A stretch of 64,000 nucleotides of DNA from positions 2,852,001 to 2,916,000 of the forward strand of contig NC_134052.1 of the NCBI RefSeq assembly GCF_965140245.1, written 5' to 3'. A program made the translations under genes and the position numbers. Each line of letters begins with the position of its first letter. The stretch's first letter is position 1. Of the stretch, positions 40,230 through 51,600 are shown piece after piece. Origin of the DNA: Athene noctua (taxonomy: Eukaryota > Chordata > Aves > Strigiformes > Strigidae). The notes below the pieces were generated by a model. The model had not been told where the DNA came from. It saw only the letters and a list, made by a program, of their open reading frames with translations, and ran no database searches.

Positions 40230-40795
40230 AGAAGAAGAATCTCTGGAACCATAGGTGAGAACTTCAATCTCCAGATAATTCTTTCTTGTTTTGTGATTTC
40301 AGGCATCGTATGTTCTTCCTGAGCTTACCTTTCCTATATCCCTCTCACTATCATCCCTATTTTGATTTTGGTTTTAATGCCCAGTAGTTCTTTTCATCCT
40401 TAGGAAGGAGTGGTTTGCAAACCTAGTGACCTTGATTCTGTGGTGGAGGGGGAATGAGACAAGAGGCTATAAACTTGCAAAATTTGCCGGGGTTTTTGTC
40501 TTACAGATGGTGACTTTGGTATATAGATCTCCATAGCTATATGGGGAGCTATGGTGTTCAGCTCCTGCTTTGCAACTTCTTAGTGGCATCACATGAGCCT
40601 TGCCTCAGGCATTTATGTTGATAACTAATTCATTAATGGCAAGAAAGAGTGGCAATTTCTTGTTCTTAAATCTCACTTGCACTGTACTTTTTGTTTAAAA
40701 ATAAAGACTGGAGTCAAGGGTCAGTGAAACAATAGAAAAGGTGTGCAATGATCAGATACTTGTAATCACTATGATGGTGATGAAGGATAGGTTAG

Positions 40796-40801
40796 TTTAT
40801 T
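40796..40801 (-). terminator. Candidate poly(A) signal
   Basis: A minus-strand AATAAA hexamer lies 23 bases downstream of the stop codon at 40825-40827 that ends the acidic-repeat reading. This spacing is short but acceptable for a compact 3' UTR. The hexamer is common by chance in AT-rich DNA, so the evidence is its position. Confidence 0.35.
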
Positions 40802-40824
40802 AATTTACATCTTAAAGGAAATAA

Positions 40825-41250
40825 CTATATACACGCAGCGGCTGGAAGCACCATTACAGGCCAGCTTGCTGGAATTGGGTTGACCTTCATGGCCTCTTCT
40901 TCCTCGTTGGCCACAGGGTTGACCTCATGGCCTCCTCCTCCTCATCGGCCATGGAATCAACCTCCACGGCCTCCTCTTCCTCATAGGCCATGGGGTCGAC
41001 CTCCATGGCTTCCTCTTCCTCGTTGACCATGGGGTCAACCTCTGTCAGCTCTTTGCCTTCGGCTGCACTTTGATGTTTCCAGCCACAGAGTTTCCACGCG
41101 CCCCCTTTGCTCTGGCAGGTTGTAGGTGCCCCAGGATGTTCTGTGGCAGCTTTGCTGGGCGCTGGGCTGAAGCACCCAGAAGCTGCCGTCCCTGCCAAGG
41201 CTGCCTCGCTGTTCTGCTCCCATCTCTGGTGGAACAGACACGAGCATCTC
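40825..41250 (-). pseudogene. Acidic 13-residue repeat reading, likely terminal exon of an unknown gene
   Basis: A minus-strand frame runs through a short Ala/Ser/Pro-rich stretch and then a 13-residue tandem repeat of the pattern EEEEAMEVDPMA plus one variable residue. About four units can be seen. In the third unit one base is missing near 40927, which shifts the frame and ends it at 40887. In the shifted frame the repeat resumes (NEEEEAMKVNP) and runs on to a stop at 40825-40827. Between units, changes in the Glu codons are all GAA/GAG swaps, which suggests past protein-level constraint. A possible splice acceptor (pyrimidine-rich, ending CCACCAG) precedes it near 41237. I recognise no family. 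It could be a pseudogene, a sequencing indel in a living gene, or a chance frame in a minisatellite. Confidence 0.4.
40879..41033 (-). repeat. 39-bp minisatellite, four units
   Basis: Units start at 40879, 40918, 40956 and 40995 (plus-strand numbering), with the edge of a fifth at 41034. Three are 39 bp and one is 38 bp. They differ by scattered substitutions. The period is an exact multiple of three and gives the 13-residue acidic repeat on the minus strand. Confidence 0.93.
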
Positions 41251-41919
41251 AGCGTCCAGCGTCCAGGGTCAGGTGTGTCCTGTTACAGGATGGGGGAGAG
41301 TGGGCAGTGAGGAGCTGGTTTGTACCATCAGGAGGCCGCTGTGATGGCGGCCAGCTGCGATGGCTGAGCATGGGCCCCTTTGGCTGGCCTGAAGGAGGAC
41401 CTGCCTGGGAAGGGCAGGGTGCCCAGGATGAGGTCCTCTGCCCCTGCCCAGTCCCAGCGTGGTGGGACCCGCTCCCCACCCCCCCGCCGCCCCGCGCGTG
41501 TCTGTGGGAGCAACTGCTGCTCTGGGCGGCAGAAGGTGAAGCAGGCCCTGGCTCTGAGAGGGGCAGTTTCCTTCCCTGGCCGTGGCTGCCTGGGAGCAGA
41601 GCCAAGCCTTGCAGCCCTGATGGCTCCCAGCCTGCGGGTGGGCTGCCCCAAGCCCGTCCTTTGCAGCGTTTGCCGTGAATTTGCGATGGGACCCCGCTGG
41701 CTGGCAGCAGCCTCTCTCCTCCAGCCCTGGCCCTGCTGGCAGGCCGGGGGCTCCAGCCAGCACCCTCTGCTGCGCCGGGCAGAGGCCAAGACATGGTCCC
41801 AAAAGTAAAGCAGGTGGTTAGGGGCTCTCTGTGAGTACAGCGGCCACGTGCTGTCCCCACATGGTGTTAGAGCTTTCCTCTCCCCAGAAACCTCCCTGCT
41901 CGCCCACGCTCCCTTTTAC

Positions 41920-41985
41920 CTTGGCCTTGACGCCGATGAGGTTCCTGCTGGGAAGATGGCGCTTGACACCTGCCACTCGCCTCTT
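41920..41985 (-). other. 66-bp exon-like segment with splice sites
   Basis: On the minus strand a pyrimidine-rich tract ending in CCGCAG precedes 66 bases, which are followed directly by a GTAAAAGG donor. The enclosed bases read without stop as 22 codons, a very basic peptide beginning KRRVAGVKRHLPSRN and rich in Lys and Arg. Both splice phases are 0. It lies upstream, in the minus-strand sense, of the acidic-repeat reading and could belong to the same gene. The basic peptide looks like a nuclear-localisation-type stretch, but no family was recognised. Confidence 0.35.
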
Positions 41986-42660
41986 CTGCGGAGTCGGCAG
42001 CAGGGGGAGAGGGAAGAATGACCCAAGAAGGGCAGAAAAGGAGCTGCGCATGCCTCCCATGGGTGCTCGTGGCTCTGCGCGTCCAGTCTCAGGGACTTGT
42101 GTTGCTAGGGGCAGGCTGAGCCCACAGGTGGTGGTTCCCATGGCAGGGGGTTCTGCCCCTGCCCTGCTGGGGAGGGGCTGTCCCCGGGTGGCAGCTCTGC
42201 AGGGGATGGGGACGGTGGGGACGAGGCGATGGAGAACTGTGCTCAGTGCTGGGCTTCCCGCTGCAGCAATTGCTGTTTTCTTGGCCCCTCTGGGCCGCTT
42301 TGTGCTGGGGGGCTGAGCAGTGCCAGGGAGCTGGGACCCCCCCGATAGAGTCTTGGGTGGGGCCGGAGCGGGCTCCTGTCTTCAAGCCCAGCCTGGCCTC
42401 AGACTTGCAGTGCCGGCGCACTGAGCCAGGCCTTGCACGCCAGGGCTGCTGCTGGCAGACGAGTCCGTGTGTGCAGGGTTTGCAGGAGCATCGGCTCTGC
42501 GGCGCGGTGGGGACGCTTCCGCGGCAGTGCCCTGCACAGCCCCAGCCATGGTCTTTCTGAACCAGCTTGGGCCTATTTGTAGCCAACATGTTTCTTTAAG
42601 TGTGGCCTTTTTAATTCAAAAGACCTGAAGAAAAAGCAGCAACCAACAGCATCTTCCTTA

Positions 42661-42755
42661 CTGGTAAATGCTGGAAAGCAGCTTGGCGAGCCCCCCAGCC
42701 AGCTCCTTCAGCACCCTCGGGTGTGTCCCATCCGGTCCCATAGACTTGTGTGTGT
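42661..42755 (-). repeat. 95-bp CR1 duplication, copy 2
   Basis: This copy pairs with 40135-40229, with five substitutions in 95 bases. It forms the downstream edge (minus-strand sense) of the 5' half of the split CR1, so the foreign segment is bracketed by two copies of the same CR1 stretch. Confidence 0.95.
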
Positions 42756-43745
42756 CTATGTCATGCAGCAGGTCACTGACTGTCTCCTGGATTACAGGGG
42801 GTCGCTCTGCCAGTCTCTGTCTTCTGGCTAAGGAGTCTGGATGCCCTCAGTACAACTGGTCTTGTTATTAAAGACTGAGGCAAAGGCGGCATCAGGGACC
42901 TCAGCCTTCTCCTCACTTGTTACCATGTTTCCTCCTGCATCTAGCAGACTCTCTCTGGTCTTTGTTGAAGCCAGATTAATTTCCAGTGGGGCTTTAGCCC
43001 TCCTGATTTCCACCCTGCATAGCCTCACAGCCTCTTTGTAATCACTGTGAGTGCCTAGCCCCTTCTTCCAAAAGCTGTAAACTCTCCTTTTCTCCCTGAG
43101 TTGCAGCCAAAGCTCCCTGTTCAGCCAGGGTGGTCTGCTCTGCCACCGGCTTCTCTTAGAGCACCTGGGACCACCTGCTCCTGAGCCATTAACGCTTCCT
43201 TCTTAAAGAGCGCCCAGCCCTCCTGGGCCCCTGTACCCTTCAGGATCGTCTCCCAAGGGATCCTGTCAAGGAGGTGCCTAAACAAGACAAAGTCAGCCCT
43301 TTTGAAGTCCAGGATGTCAGTCCTGCTTAGCTCTCTCCTGGCCTCTCTAAGAATAAAGAACTCTATTATGATCGCTGTGCCCTGGTTGTCCTCCAACTGC
43401 CACATCATCCACCAGTCCTTCTCTGTTGACAAAGAGGAGATCCAGCAGGGCACCTTCTCTGGTCGGTTCACTCACCAGCTGTGTCAGGAAGTTGTCTCCC
43501 CCACATTCCAGGAATCTCCGGGACTGGTCCCGCTCTGCTGTGTTATATTTCCAGCAGATGTCTGGGAAGTTAAAGTCTCCCACAAGAACAAAGGGCAAGT
43601 GATCGTGAGATTTCACCCAAATGCCTATAGAATATTTCATCCACCTCTCTGTTCTGGGTGGGTAGCCTATAGTAGAGTCCTACTGCAACATCTGCCCTGT
43701 TGGCTTTCCCCCAGTGATGTCAAAAGCAGCAATGATCAGAGTACT
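42661..43745 (-). mobile_element. CR1 LINE, 5' half with endonuclease
   Basis: This is a minus-strand CR1 fragment carrying the C-terminal part of the apurinic-type endonuclease: GDFNFPDICW and then SDHN, read between 43640 and 43347. The linker to the reverse transcriptase follows, starting near REARRELSRTDILDFKRADF. The frame is broken by at least one shift near 43370 and by a stop near 42828. A short internal deletion removes residues after LEINLA, judging by CR1 family spacing. The last readable part (DIDTHKSMGPDG and then SSIYQ) is the start of the RT domain and overlaps the first residues of the 3' half. The 5' edge near 43745 is an ordinary CR1 5' truncation. Confidence 0.9.
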
Positions 43746-44159
43746 CCTGGAGGGAGAGGGGACAGGGTGACCTGCAGACACACTGGGCAGTGCTTGCTGG
43801 AGCTTGGTTCTCACCTCCTCTCCTGGCCATGCATGGTCCACAGGTGGGACTGTGAGCTGACAATGGATCTGGATTGTCCCATAAACCTTGTGGCAGATGT
43901 TTCTGATGCTGGCCCTGCCAAGAGCTCCAGCCTGTTAAGACCTCTAACTCCTTGGCTGGAGCTACAGGTCCCCAGCCTGCACCCGAGCTCCGGAGGTGGG
44001 CTCTGCAGGGGAAGCTGTTTCACAGGTAGTTCTGGTGAACCAGTGAGGACATTACAGAAGAGCTGGATGTAGAGAGAAACTGGGAGGGGGTGATCACAGA
44101 TTGGTTCAATTTAAACAGAAGGGTGAATAAGCCTGATCTTTATTTGGGAAGGGCAGGCT
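43746..44159. other. Unassigned sequence between CR1 elements
   Basis: It shows no recognisable CR1 or other repeat and no supportable exon. It joins the young minus-strand CR1 to the ancient plus-strand relic. Confidence 0.4.
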
Positions 44160-45660
44160 TTGAGAAACAGAGCAAACAAATGCAGCCAGATCTACTCATG
44201 CTGTCTACCGGAGAGCACTAGGGCCTGCGTGCAGGGAGACCTTGGGAAGTCAAAAGTGCAAAACCGACCTGGAAGGCACATTCCAGGGAAAGGGAGTAAA
44301 TATACAGCTGGTCTCCTGGAAGAGAGATTGCAAGAGAGCAGAGCACCTGAAAGGGACAGAAGAAATTGATCAACAAACTCCCTCAGAGTGCAGAAACTGA
44401 AAGACTAAAATGAGACTTGCCAAAACTCAGGCTGACTTACAACTTGCAATTACATTTTTTTTAAAAAGTAAAAAAATCTTAGGTTACACAAACAGAAAAG
44501 AAAGCAAGATGGATGAAATAAAAAATAAATGTAGTTACAGCAAAAAAACTAAATGAGTGCTTTGCTTCAGTTTTCAATAAAGAAGATGCTTCAGGACACA
44601 GGGGCACAGGGTGATAGCTAATGGGCATGAGATTTATAAAAATGGAAATTTTGGCATCCAAGGTGAAAGCAAAACTGAAAGAGCTTTAATGCACTGAAGC
44701 CAGGGGGAACAAATAATCTAACTGAGACTCCTAAAAGAACTGACACATGAAATCACGAGTCCACTCTTAGGGATTTTTAATACATGAGTCAAGCAGGAGA
44801 AAATGTCAAGCCCAGTTCTCTTGTTTAAAAAAAGAAATAAAGGATCCAGGCAACTAGAGACATCGACAGTATGCAAAGCTTAGAATAAATTTGCAGGGAA
44901 AGAATAATTAAAGACCTGAAGGTAAATGGAATATTGGAGAAGATATAACAAATAAAACACTCGGATGATCCTGATGAGGGGAGTAATAGAAACAGAATGA
45001 AATGTAATAGTACAAAGTGCAGAGCTATGCACACTGGGACTAATAACATGAATTTCTGCTTGAAGCTTCGGCCTCATCACTTGGAAATGACATAACAGGA
45101 AAGAAAGTTGTTTTCACACATCTGTCGCAGGGAGAGATGGTGAGCTGCCAGCATGGTACAGCTCTGAAGAAGGCAAATGTGCTTATCCTAGGCAATGTTT
45201 TCCCACTAGAAATGGATGAATAGGAGTTCTGCATCCCTGCCCAGGTGTGACCACGTCCAGGACCACTGCACATCTCTCGTCACTCCTGTTGAAGGACAGC
45301 GAATGGGAAGGTGCAGAGAAGGGCTGCAGAGGGGGCTGTACAGAGCTCATCTGCCCAGGGAGAGGAAGGACTTGGCTGGTGTAATAGGAAAAAAGCAGCG
45401 GCCAAGGGAGACATGACTGTGATGAGAGAAGGGGCAGTAAACAGAGAAGAGGAAGAAAGCTATTTAAGCTAAAGGACTGTGTTGGAACAAGAACAAATGC
45501 AACATGCTGGCCATGAAAGCATTTAGGAAGTCATAAGATTTTTAATAGAAGAGTTCTAATGATCTGGAACAGTCTCCTGAAGATTAGGGGAAGGAGAAAA
45601 CTAAACCTAGGCTTGAAAAGGAGATGGAGGTGTTCCTGGTGGGCTATATGGTGTGGATGT
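44160..45660 (+). mobile_element. Ancient CR1 LINE relic
   Basis: This is decayed plus-strand CR1-type sequence. About 45160-45440 keeps the order of motifs seen in old amniote CR1: a 'GCAAATGT...ATCCTAGG' start, the RT C-terminal region, and 'AGAGAAGGGCTGCAGAGG'. About 45490-45640 resembles the 'GGCCATGAA...TTTAGG' and 'TCTGGAACAGTCTCC' blocks and the adjoining downstream sequence. The upstream part (44160-45150) is assigned mainly from position and A-rich composition and is less certain. All frames are broken. Confidence 0.5.
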
Positions 45661-48600
45661 TAGTGGTCTTTTCTCATCCTCTGGTCTTAGATTTAGGAAG
45701 GGGATGTGAAACAAGTGGCTAGGCAGGAAGGGAAAGGTGTGGGTCACAGCTCCTGCAGCACAGCCCCATTTGCTTGGTTGCTTTGCCTGGAGGTGCAGCA
45801 ATGATGTTGACCACCCATGTGCCTCTGGTGCCTCTGCACATTTAACCTTTCACATAAAAAGACCCATGATTCTGTTATAAAAATCTGCTGGTTTGGGGGT
45901 AACTTTTTAATTCCTTTGCTACTGGAATCATGCTTTGGGTGTTAGTGTTGATGCTTCTGCAGACAAAATAAATCTGAAAATAAGAAATTGGGGAAAAGTA
46001 GAGCTGCCAGTAGATTTTCACCTGGGAGAGAGAGGGTTTGAGGGAAAGGAAGCCAGACCTGGGTGATATTTCACCTGGAAGGGAAAGGGCTGGTCAAGGC
46101 CTTTCTAATCTATACAAGCACCTGCTTTCATCCAAAGCTTGAATCTGGTGTCTTTCTAGGAGGCAGCTGATGCCAGAGAAGAAGGGACTTCCCATCATAC
46201 CTTGGAAAAAATATTAGTCCTTTGCAGAAGAGCTGTACTTTGAGGCTAGACATAAAAATACCAACTTTCTCTTGTGTGCCAATATTATCTTGACTTTCTC
46301 CACCTTCCATTGCTCAGAGTCAGCTCCATGGACAGAGCTTAAAACCCACACAGTGCTAAGCTGCAGCAAGAATCACAGCCTGGGCACAACATCTCTGCAG
46401 GACCCTTGGCAGATCATGGTTTTGCGAGGGTTGCTAGTGCAGGAAGGAGTTGAGAGACAGATTCAGCTTTCACTCACACTAACCTTACCCTTGCTGGTTT
46501 TCACGGTGGTCTTCCTGATTGGGAATACATAACCGAGACATGAGCAGGATTAGCTGATCCTGTTCCTGAAGCAGGAGGCAGAACAGAGCCTTGATTTTTA
46601 AGTAGCAGTTGTGTCATTGATCAGCTGAGGTGAGGACACCGTGGCTGGACACACAGGATGAACCCTGTGGTGTGTTCCTATAGGCTGAAGGCACATCAAC
46701 ATTTTGTCTGTTAGGAGTGGGGCTGTGAAATAAGAAAGTGCTGTCCTCCATCATCACTGGAGCCACCATTTAAATTCACTTGGATCACAGAGTAATTTTT
46801 CCACTCTGTTAAAGGTTTCTTTTGCAAGTGCCACTCCACATCTCTTGATTTGATTTCCTTGTACCTTTTTTCATCCATTTTTAATAGGCTTCCAGATTTT
46901 TAATAGCTTTAGAGACTTCTTTTCTCCTTCATGTCTATGTTGTTGATTGTAAGACTGGCTTTTGGATGTCTCCTTTCTTTGATACCCCGCTTGCCTGGGT
47001 CGTCTTTGCACTTATCCTTTAAGCATATTCTCAATGTACTTGGTTTACTTCATTGAGCATTTCTGAAAGCATTGCCTTTGCTTTTCCTCTCAACTCTGTT
47101 ATCTGAATACATCTTAGGTAATTAATCAGCTCCCATTGATCTGAACATAAATTTCCAGATTTTTCAGACATTCATTACATGTGCTGAATAGAAGTGAGAG
47201 TGGCTGGATGAGAGAATTCATACCTGACAAACAGCCCATCCAGATCTGAGCTGTTCCTTCTCATGCTCTTCTCCTCATTGAGTAGCTGGGTGGGGGAGTG
47301 ACGTTTTTCAGACAGCTGTGAGTGAGAAGTAAAAGCTCAGAATATAAATTCACTCTCTTAAGGGCTCTTCTTTCCAGTTCCTCTAGATCAGCAGCCATTT
47401 CTGAATTTAAAACAACCAGGATTAGCTGGTCCTACTAGTTGCTCTTTCATTCCTAAACCCACCTCCAGTTATAATATGTTTGGATCCCAAAGCACCACAG
47501 CATGGCTGTGGGAAGCTGGACTGGATGATCTCAAGCTCCTATCGCCCTGCACAGACACGTATCTTACTCTGAGCATCAGTTACCTTCTTTCACCCTGAAA
47601 ACCAGCCTGTAGCTCTTTATCTGTGCCTTGAGAAGAACTGACGATAGGTAATAAAGCATAATGTTGGATCCAAATTGGAGAATGAAGATGCAGAAAATCA
47701 TACCATATCTTTGTTTGTATGTGTCCACTATTGTGGGGTAGCAGGCTGCAAATGAAGAAAGAACCTGGTATAATTTACTCTATCATGGGAGAAACAGTGT
47801 GCAGCCACACAGTAAAGCCCATGTCACAGAGCATTAACGTAAGGGGCTGAATGCCCATCTTTGTAATCTCAAGACTCCCTGATGTAGGTTTTTCATTGAG
47901 TTATAACTTATATTGAGCTGCATAATATTATCCTCCTTTCTGCTATCTTCAGTACTCCTGGAGGTACAGGATTTCCTGACAACTGGATTAAAAAGCAGCC
48001 CCAGCTTTCATGCACCTTGGCCAGCTGCTGCCACGTTTGCCCTAAACATGATCACCCGTCCTACTGAGTCCGCCTCTGTCACTGGCACTTCACAGAGCAG
48101 CTCCAAAGTAGTGAAGGCTATTTGTTAGGGGAACATTTCTTGCATATTTAAAGAGCTTTAAGTCCTATATGCATATACCTCATTGTGCTTCATTGCCAAA
48201 AATGCAATTAATGGGTTTTCTTTTGCAGCGCGGGGCAGAAATAGTGTTGCCTCACTTTATATGCTTTATGTACTCTCATGCTGCAAATAATGAGGGAAGT
48301 ATTGTCGAAGTGGAATGAAAAAAGTGTATGAATTGCACATCTTACTGAGAAGACATGAATGACAAAGGCCATAGGTAGGGTATAGATCAGATAAATTGTG
48401 TGTAACATCTCATCCTCATCTCCCTAGCAAATCAAAATGGAAAGTGTTTGTAAGGCAAAGAGCTCAATTTAATCAACTCTCTCCCTCTCTCTGTGTATAT
48501 ATTTATACGGTCACTAGTTAGTTTATCCCTCCACTTTGGTTTCAGCGGGGATATTTTCAGAGTAAGCTATAAACCAGCATGAAACAGGGTTCTTGAAACC

Positions 48601-51600
48601 GGCTCTGAATAGAAAAAAAAACCCAAACAACTTCTGTTAGGAAAATGCAGTTTAGTAATAAAGGGAACAATGCCATAGCAGATCAGTCCAGGATGGCCAG
48701 CACCATGTTTCAGAAGACCATGTTTTTCAATGCTTAGTTATTATGAACTATATCTCTTATTCATCCTGTCTCTTGACCCTTTTTCCCTAAGCATTGAATT
48801 TGCTCATGCAGTACAACTGTCTATCAGAAATGACTGTTGCAAACTGATTTCCAGTTGCCAGGTTCAAAGATATTTTTATTTTAGTCAAATATTCTGTTCC
48901 ACTAATTCAGTCAGCTCACCCACAAAGTTTAACAACTACTCCAAAGAATGTGCATGTGAATATGATTTGCAAGTATTTCTGCAGCTCTATGCACTGCTTT
49001 TTAAAACGGGCTATGCCTGGTGCCTGTATGAGAATGATTTAATATTTAAAGGGAATGAAGAGGATTTGAAGAATCCTTATAGCTGAGGAAGTCTGTGAAA
49101 AATCTCTTTTCTGGTTTAAAATGGATCAGAAATATGGATTCTGTTTATTGCTGTGGACTCAGTTTTCCCGGTGGTCAGACTTGGAGACAGCCTAGGAAAA
49201 AGTCTCATTTCATTATGCAGTATGGATCTGATCCTGCAAGATCTTAAATAACCAGAAAAAAAGCCACTGAAAATAGTGGGATAGTTCATGTGCATGGCAA
49301 TAAGCATGGTTTTACATGCATTGGGGTGCAGGGACCAGACTCTTCAACACGCAAAATCAAATCATAGGTACAAGCTGGGCAAAAATGCTTTCGAGGACTT
49401 AAAGGCAGGTTGTGGGTGGCTCTTTGCTTCGTGCCCATCTGCAGCTGAGCCTCACCTGAAGGAGCCCTTCCTGCCTCCTGCAGGCATGGTGCCAAGGCTG
49501 GAAGGAGTGGAGCATTCCGCTTCACCATACTGGGGTCTCCTTCCCCATCCCCCAGGAACTCATTTCTGTTCTGGCTCAGCAGACGTGCAGAGTCTTATTC
49601 CCTGGTCTCCATGTCCTCTAATCAGCTTAGCAAAAGCCCTCCACTGCATATGGTCAGATTGCAATTTTTGAATACTTGTAGCATGGGCAAATCAAAACCA
49701 ATTGCCTGCAATACAAAGACCTGCACTGCTCCCCAATGAGGGCTATTTTTCCTGCCAAATTGCATCTTTCAGACCACAGCCAATTCAGCTGTAGAGATGC
49801 CAAGAAAAAAAGGTCAGAAAGATTTTTTTTTTTCTTTTAAATTTTCTCCTCTTTACCATATTTGAAAGCAGCTCTCCTAATTCTGCTCCAACTTTCAAAA
49901 CAAGGGAGAAATCTCTGTGGGATAGGTGCTGGTTATAGGCAATTTCAGTCCAAAGGACAACATTCTTCAAGCCTGTTAAGAGTATCTGAAAATTACAATT
50001 TTTAACGTGGCCAGTGTTGAAAACACTTGCCATCTACCCTGGTTTGTATGAAGAGTTTCTCCCGTGAAGCCAGTGGAATTATGCAGAATTGGGACTTTAC
50101 TTACTGCAGTAATCATTGCTATCTGTACAATATTTTACATGCATCAATTTTATTTGAAAGACTACCATGAGTCCCTGCTTAGCAACATACTTTATAAGAT
50201 AAGTATGCAGTAAATGGGAAGACGGGAAAAGCATCTCTCCTTTTCTATATGGGAGAAAAAGGCTAGACTGGATGGTGATTTGAACAAACAATAAAATATG
50301 TAGAAAGGGCAGAGTAATGGAAGATTTTAAGTACCCAAGCAGAGAGTAGAGGACATTAGGGAGAAAATGCTAGCTGGAAGCTTGTTTATGGAATTGTCAT
50401 AAGATTGCATTTTAACTTACTATGTGTATCAGCTGAAAAGGAAGAGAGCTACGTGACTTGTATTAAGTGCTGCACTACATGGAAGATGATTGAAGACAAG
50501 CTGTACTCCAAGGGAAAGTATTCTGCCAAACATCCATGTCCACAGTGGTAGGCTTAGGATGAGGGAAGATTTCAGAGCAGGAAACTTGGACAACTTGCAA
50601 GTGTTGCTGACAGGTGCTCCAACAGCCAGTGCAGAAAGCCAGCATGAAAGTTCAAGGTCTGATGAAATCATATGTAAGGTATTATAATCCAAATCACCCA
50701 AACAGCTGCAAACACCCAATTCAAACAGATTGTACTGGGTGTGAAGGCGACTCTGGGGCATTGAGGGCCCAGGGCAGGTGAGGCAAGAGCGTCTTCTCAT
50801 ACAGAAAATGTGAAGTTTATTGTTGGCCGAGGTGGGGAAAAAAAAAAGACTTGTGAAAACCACTGAAGGCCCAGCCTAGACAGCTGTGCAGGCAACACAG
50901 GCAGACAACAGAAGCAGAAAGGGTGATGGAGGAATTCATGTGGAAAGGGGTGAGACACGAGACTGGTGCTGCTGCCTGGGATTCGCTGCTGCATGGTGAG
51001 GCTTTTTTTTCACTCAAGAATTAGAAACTCAACTCCCTGCAACAGGTATACATTTTCCAAAGAAAGGAGCCTGGGGAAGCAAAGATTAAAACATTAAAAT
51101 GCTTCACCAGAGTGCTTGAGCGGATAATTAGGTAATTAGTACTAGTAAAGGATGACAAAGCACCTGGCTTGCTGAAGGACATTGCTGTGTCCCCAGGCCA
51201 ACAGCAAGGGTGAGGAAGGAGCCACCAACTCCGGGAGAGGTTTTGGATGGCTCTCTGTGTGGTGGCTGCTGTTCTGGTATTAAGAGTGCACAGGGCTGAT
51301 GCCTGCTGTCATGAGCTGATTTGATGGAGGATCAGGGTGAGAAACACTACGGGCAGATGTAAATATTCTCCCCTGTGCAGGGAGGACATTTGGCCTTAAG
51401 TCAGAGATACACAAACTTGCATCAAGGTTGGAAAACAAGGACTTCTCTCAACAGCTAGAGGACTGAGGTCTGGAAAGCCTTCTCTTGGGGATAATCTGTT
51501 CTCCAAACTCCTGCTTTCATGAGCTAGGGGAGGTGACAACATTGGTTTTGCAGCACAGTGCTGTGGGAGCTGGGGATGGGCCTCCAAGCGCAGAGCTCTC

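Larger units (their letters stand above)
40230..42660. other. 2.43-kb unrelated segment splitting the CR1
   Basis: No CR1 similarity is visible here, although CR1 lies on both sides in the same orientation. The first 600 bp (40230-40840) is ordinary AT-leaning DNA. From about 40840 to 42560 it is GC- and CpG-rich, with the acidic repeat, splice-like signals and a poly(A) signal all on the minus strand. The last 100 bp is AT-richer again. No terminal inverted repeats, LTRs or poly(A) tail mark its ends, so it does not look like a standard transposon. It may be a captured genomic fragment. Confidence 0.75.

Noticed and set aside
41070..41860. Overlapping open frames of 140-200 codons on both strands
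   Set aside because: High GC lowers stop frequency in every frame. They overlap one another and lack recognisable domains. Only the acidic-repeat frame and the 66-bp segment have independent support.
43302..44072. Plus-strand open frame of 256 codons, the longest in the window
   Set aside because: It is antisense to the CR1 endonuclease half for most of its length, and its residues match no family. It is a shadow of the CR1 coding strand.
47505..47550. CR1 3'-end scrap (CTGGACTGGATGATCTCAAG)
   Set aside because: It resembles the CR1 tail motif, but upstream CR1 sequence was not recognised, so it is not listed as an element.
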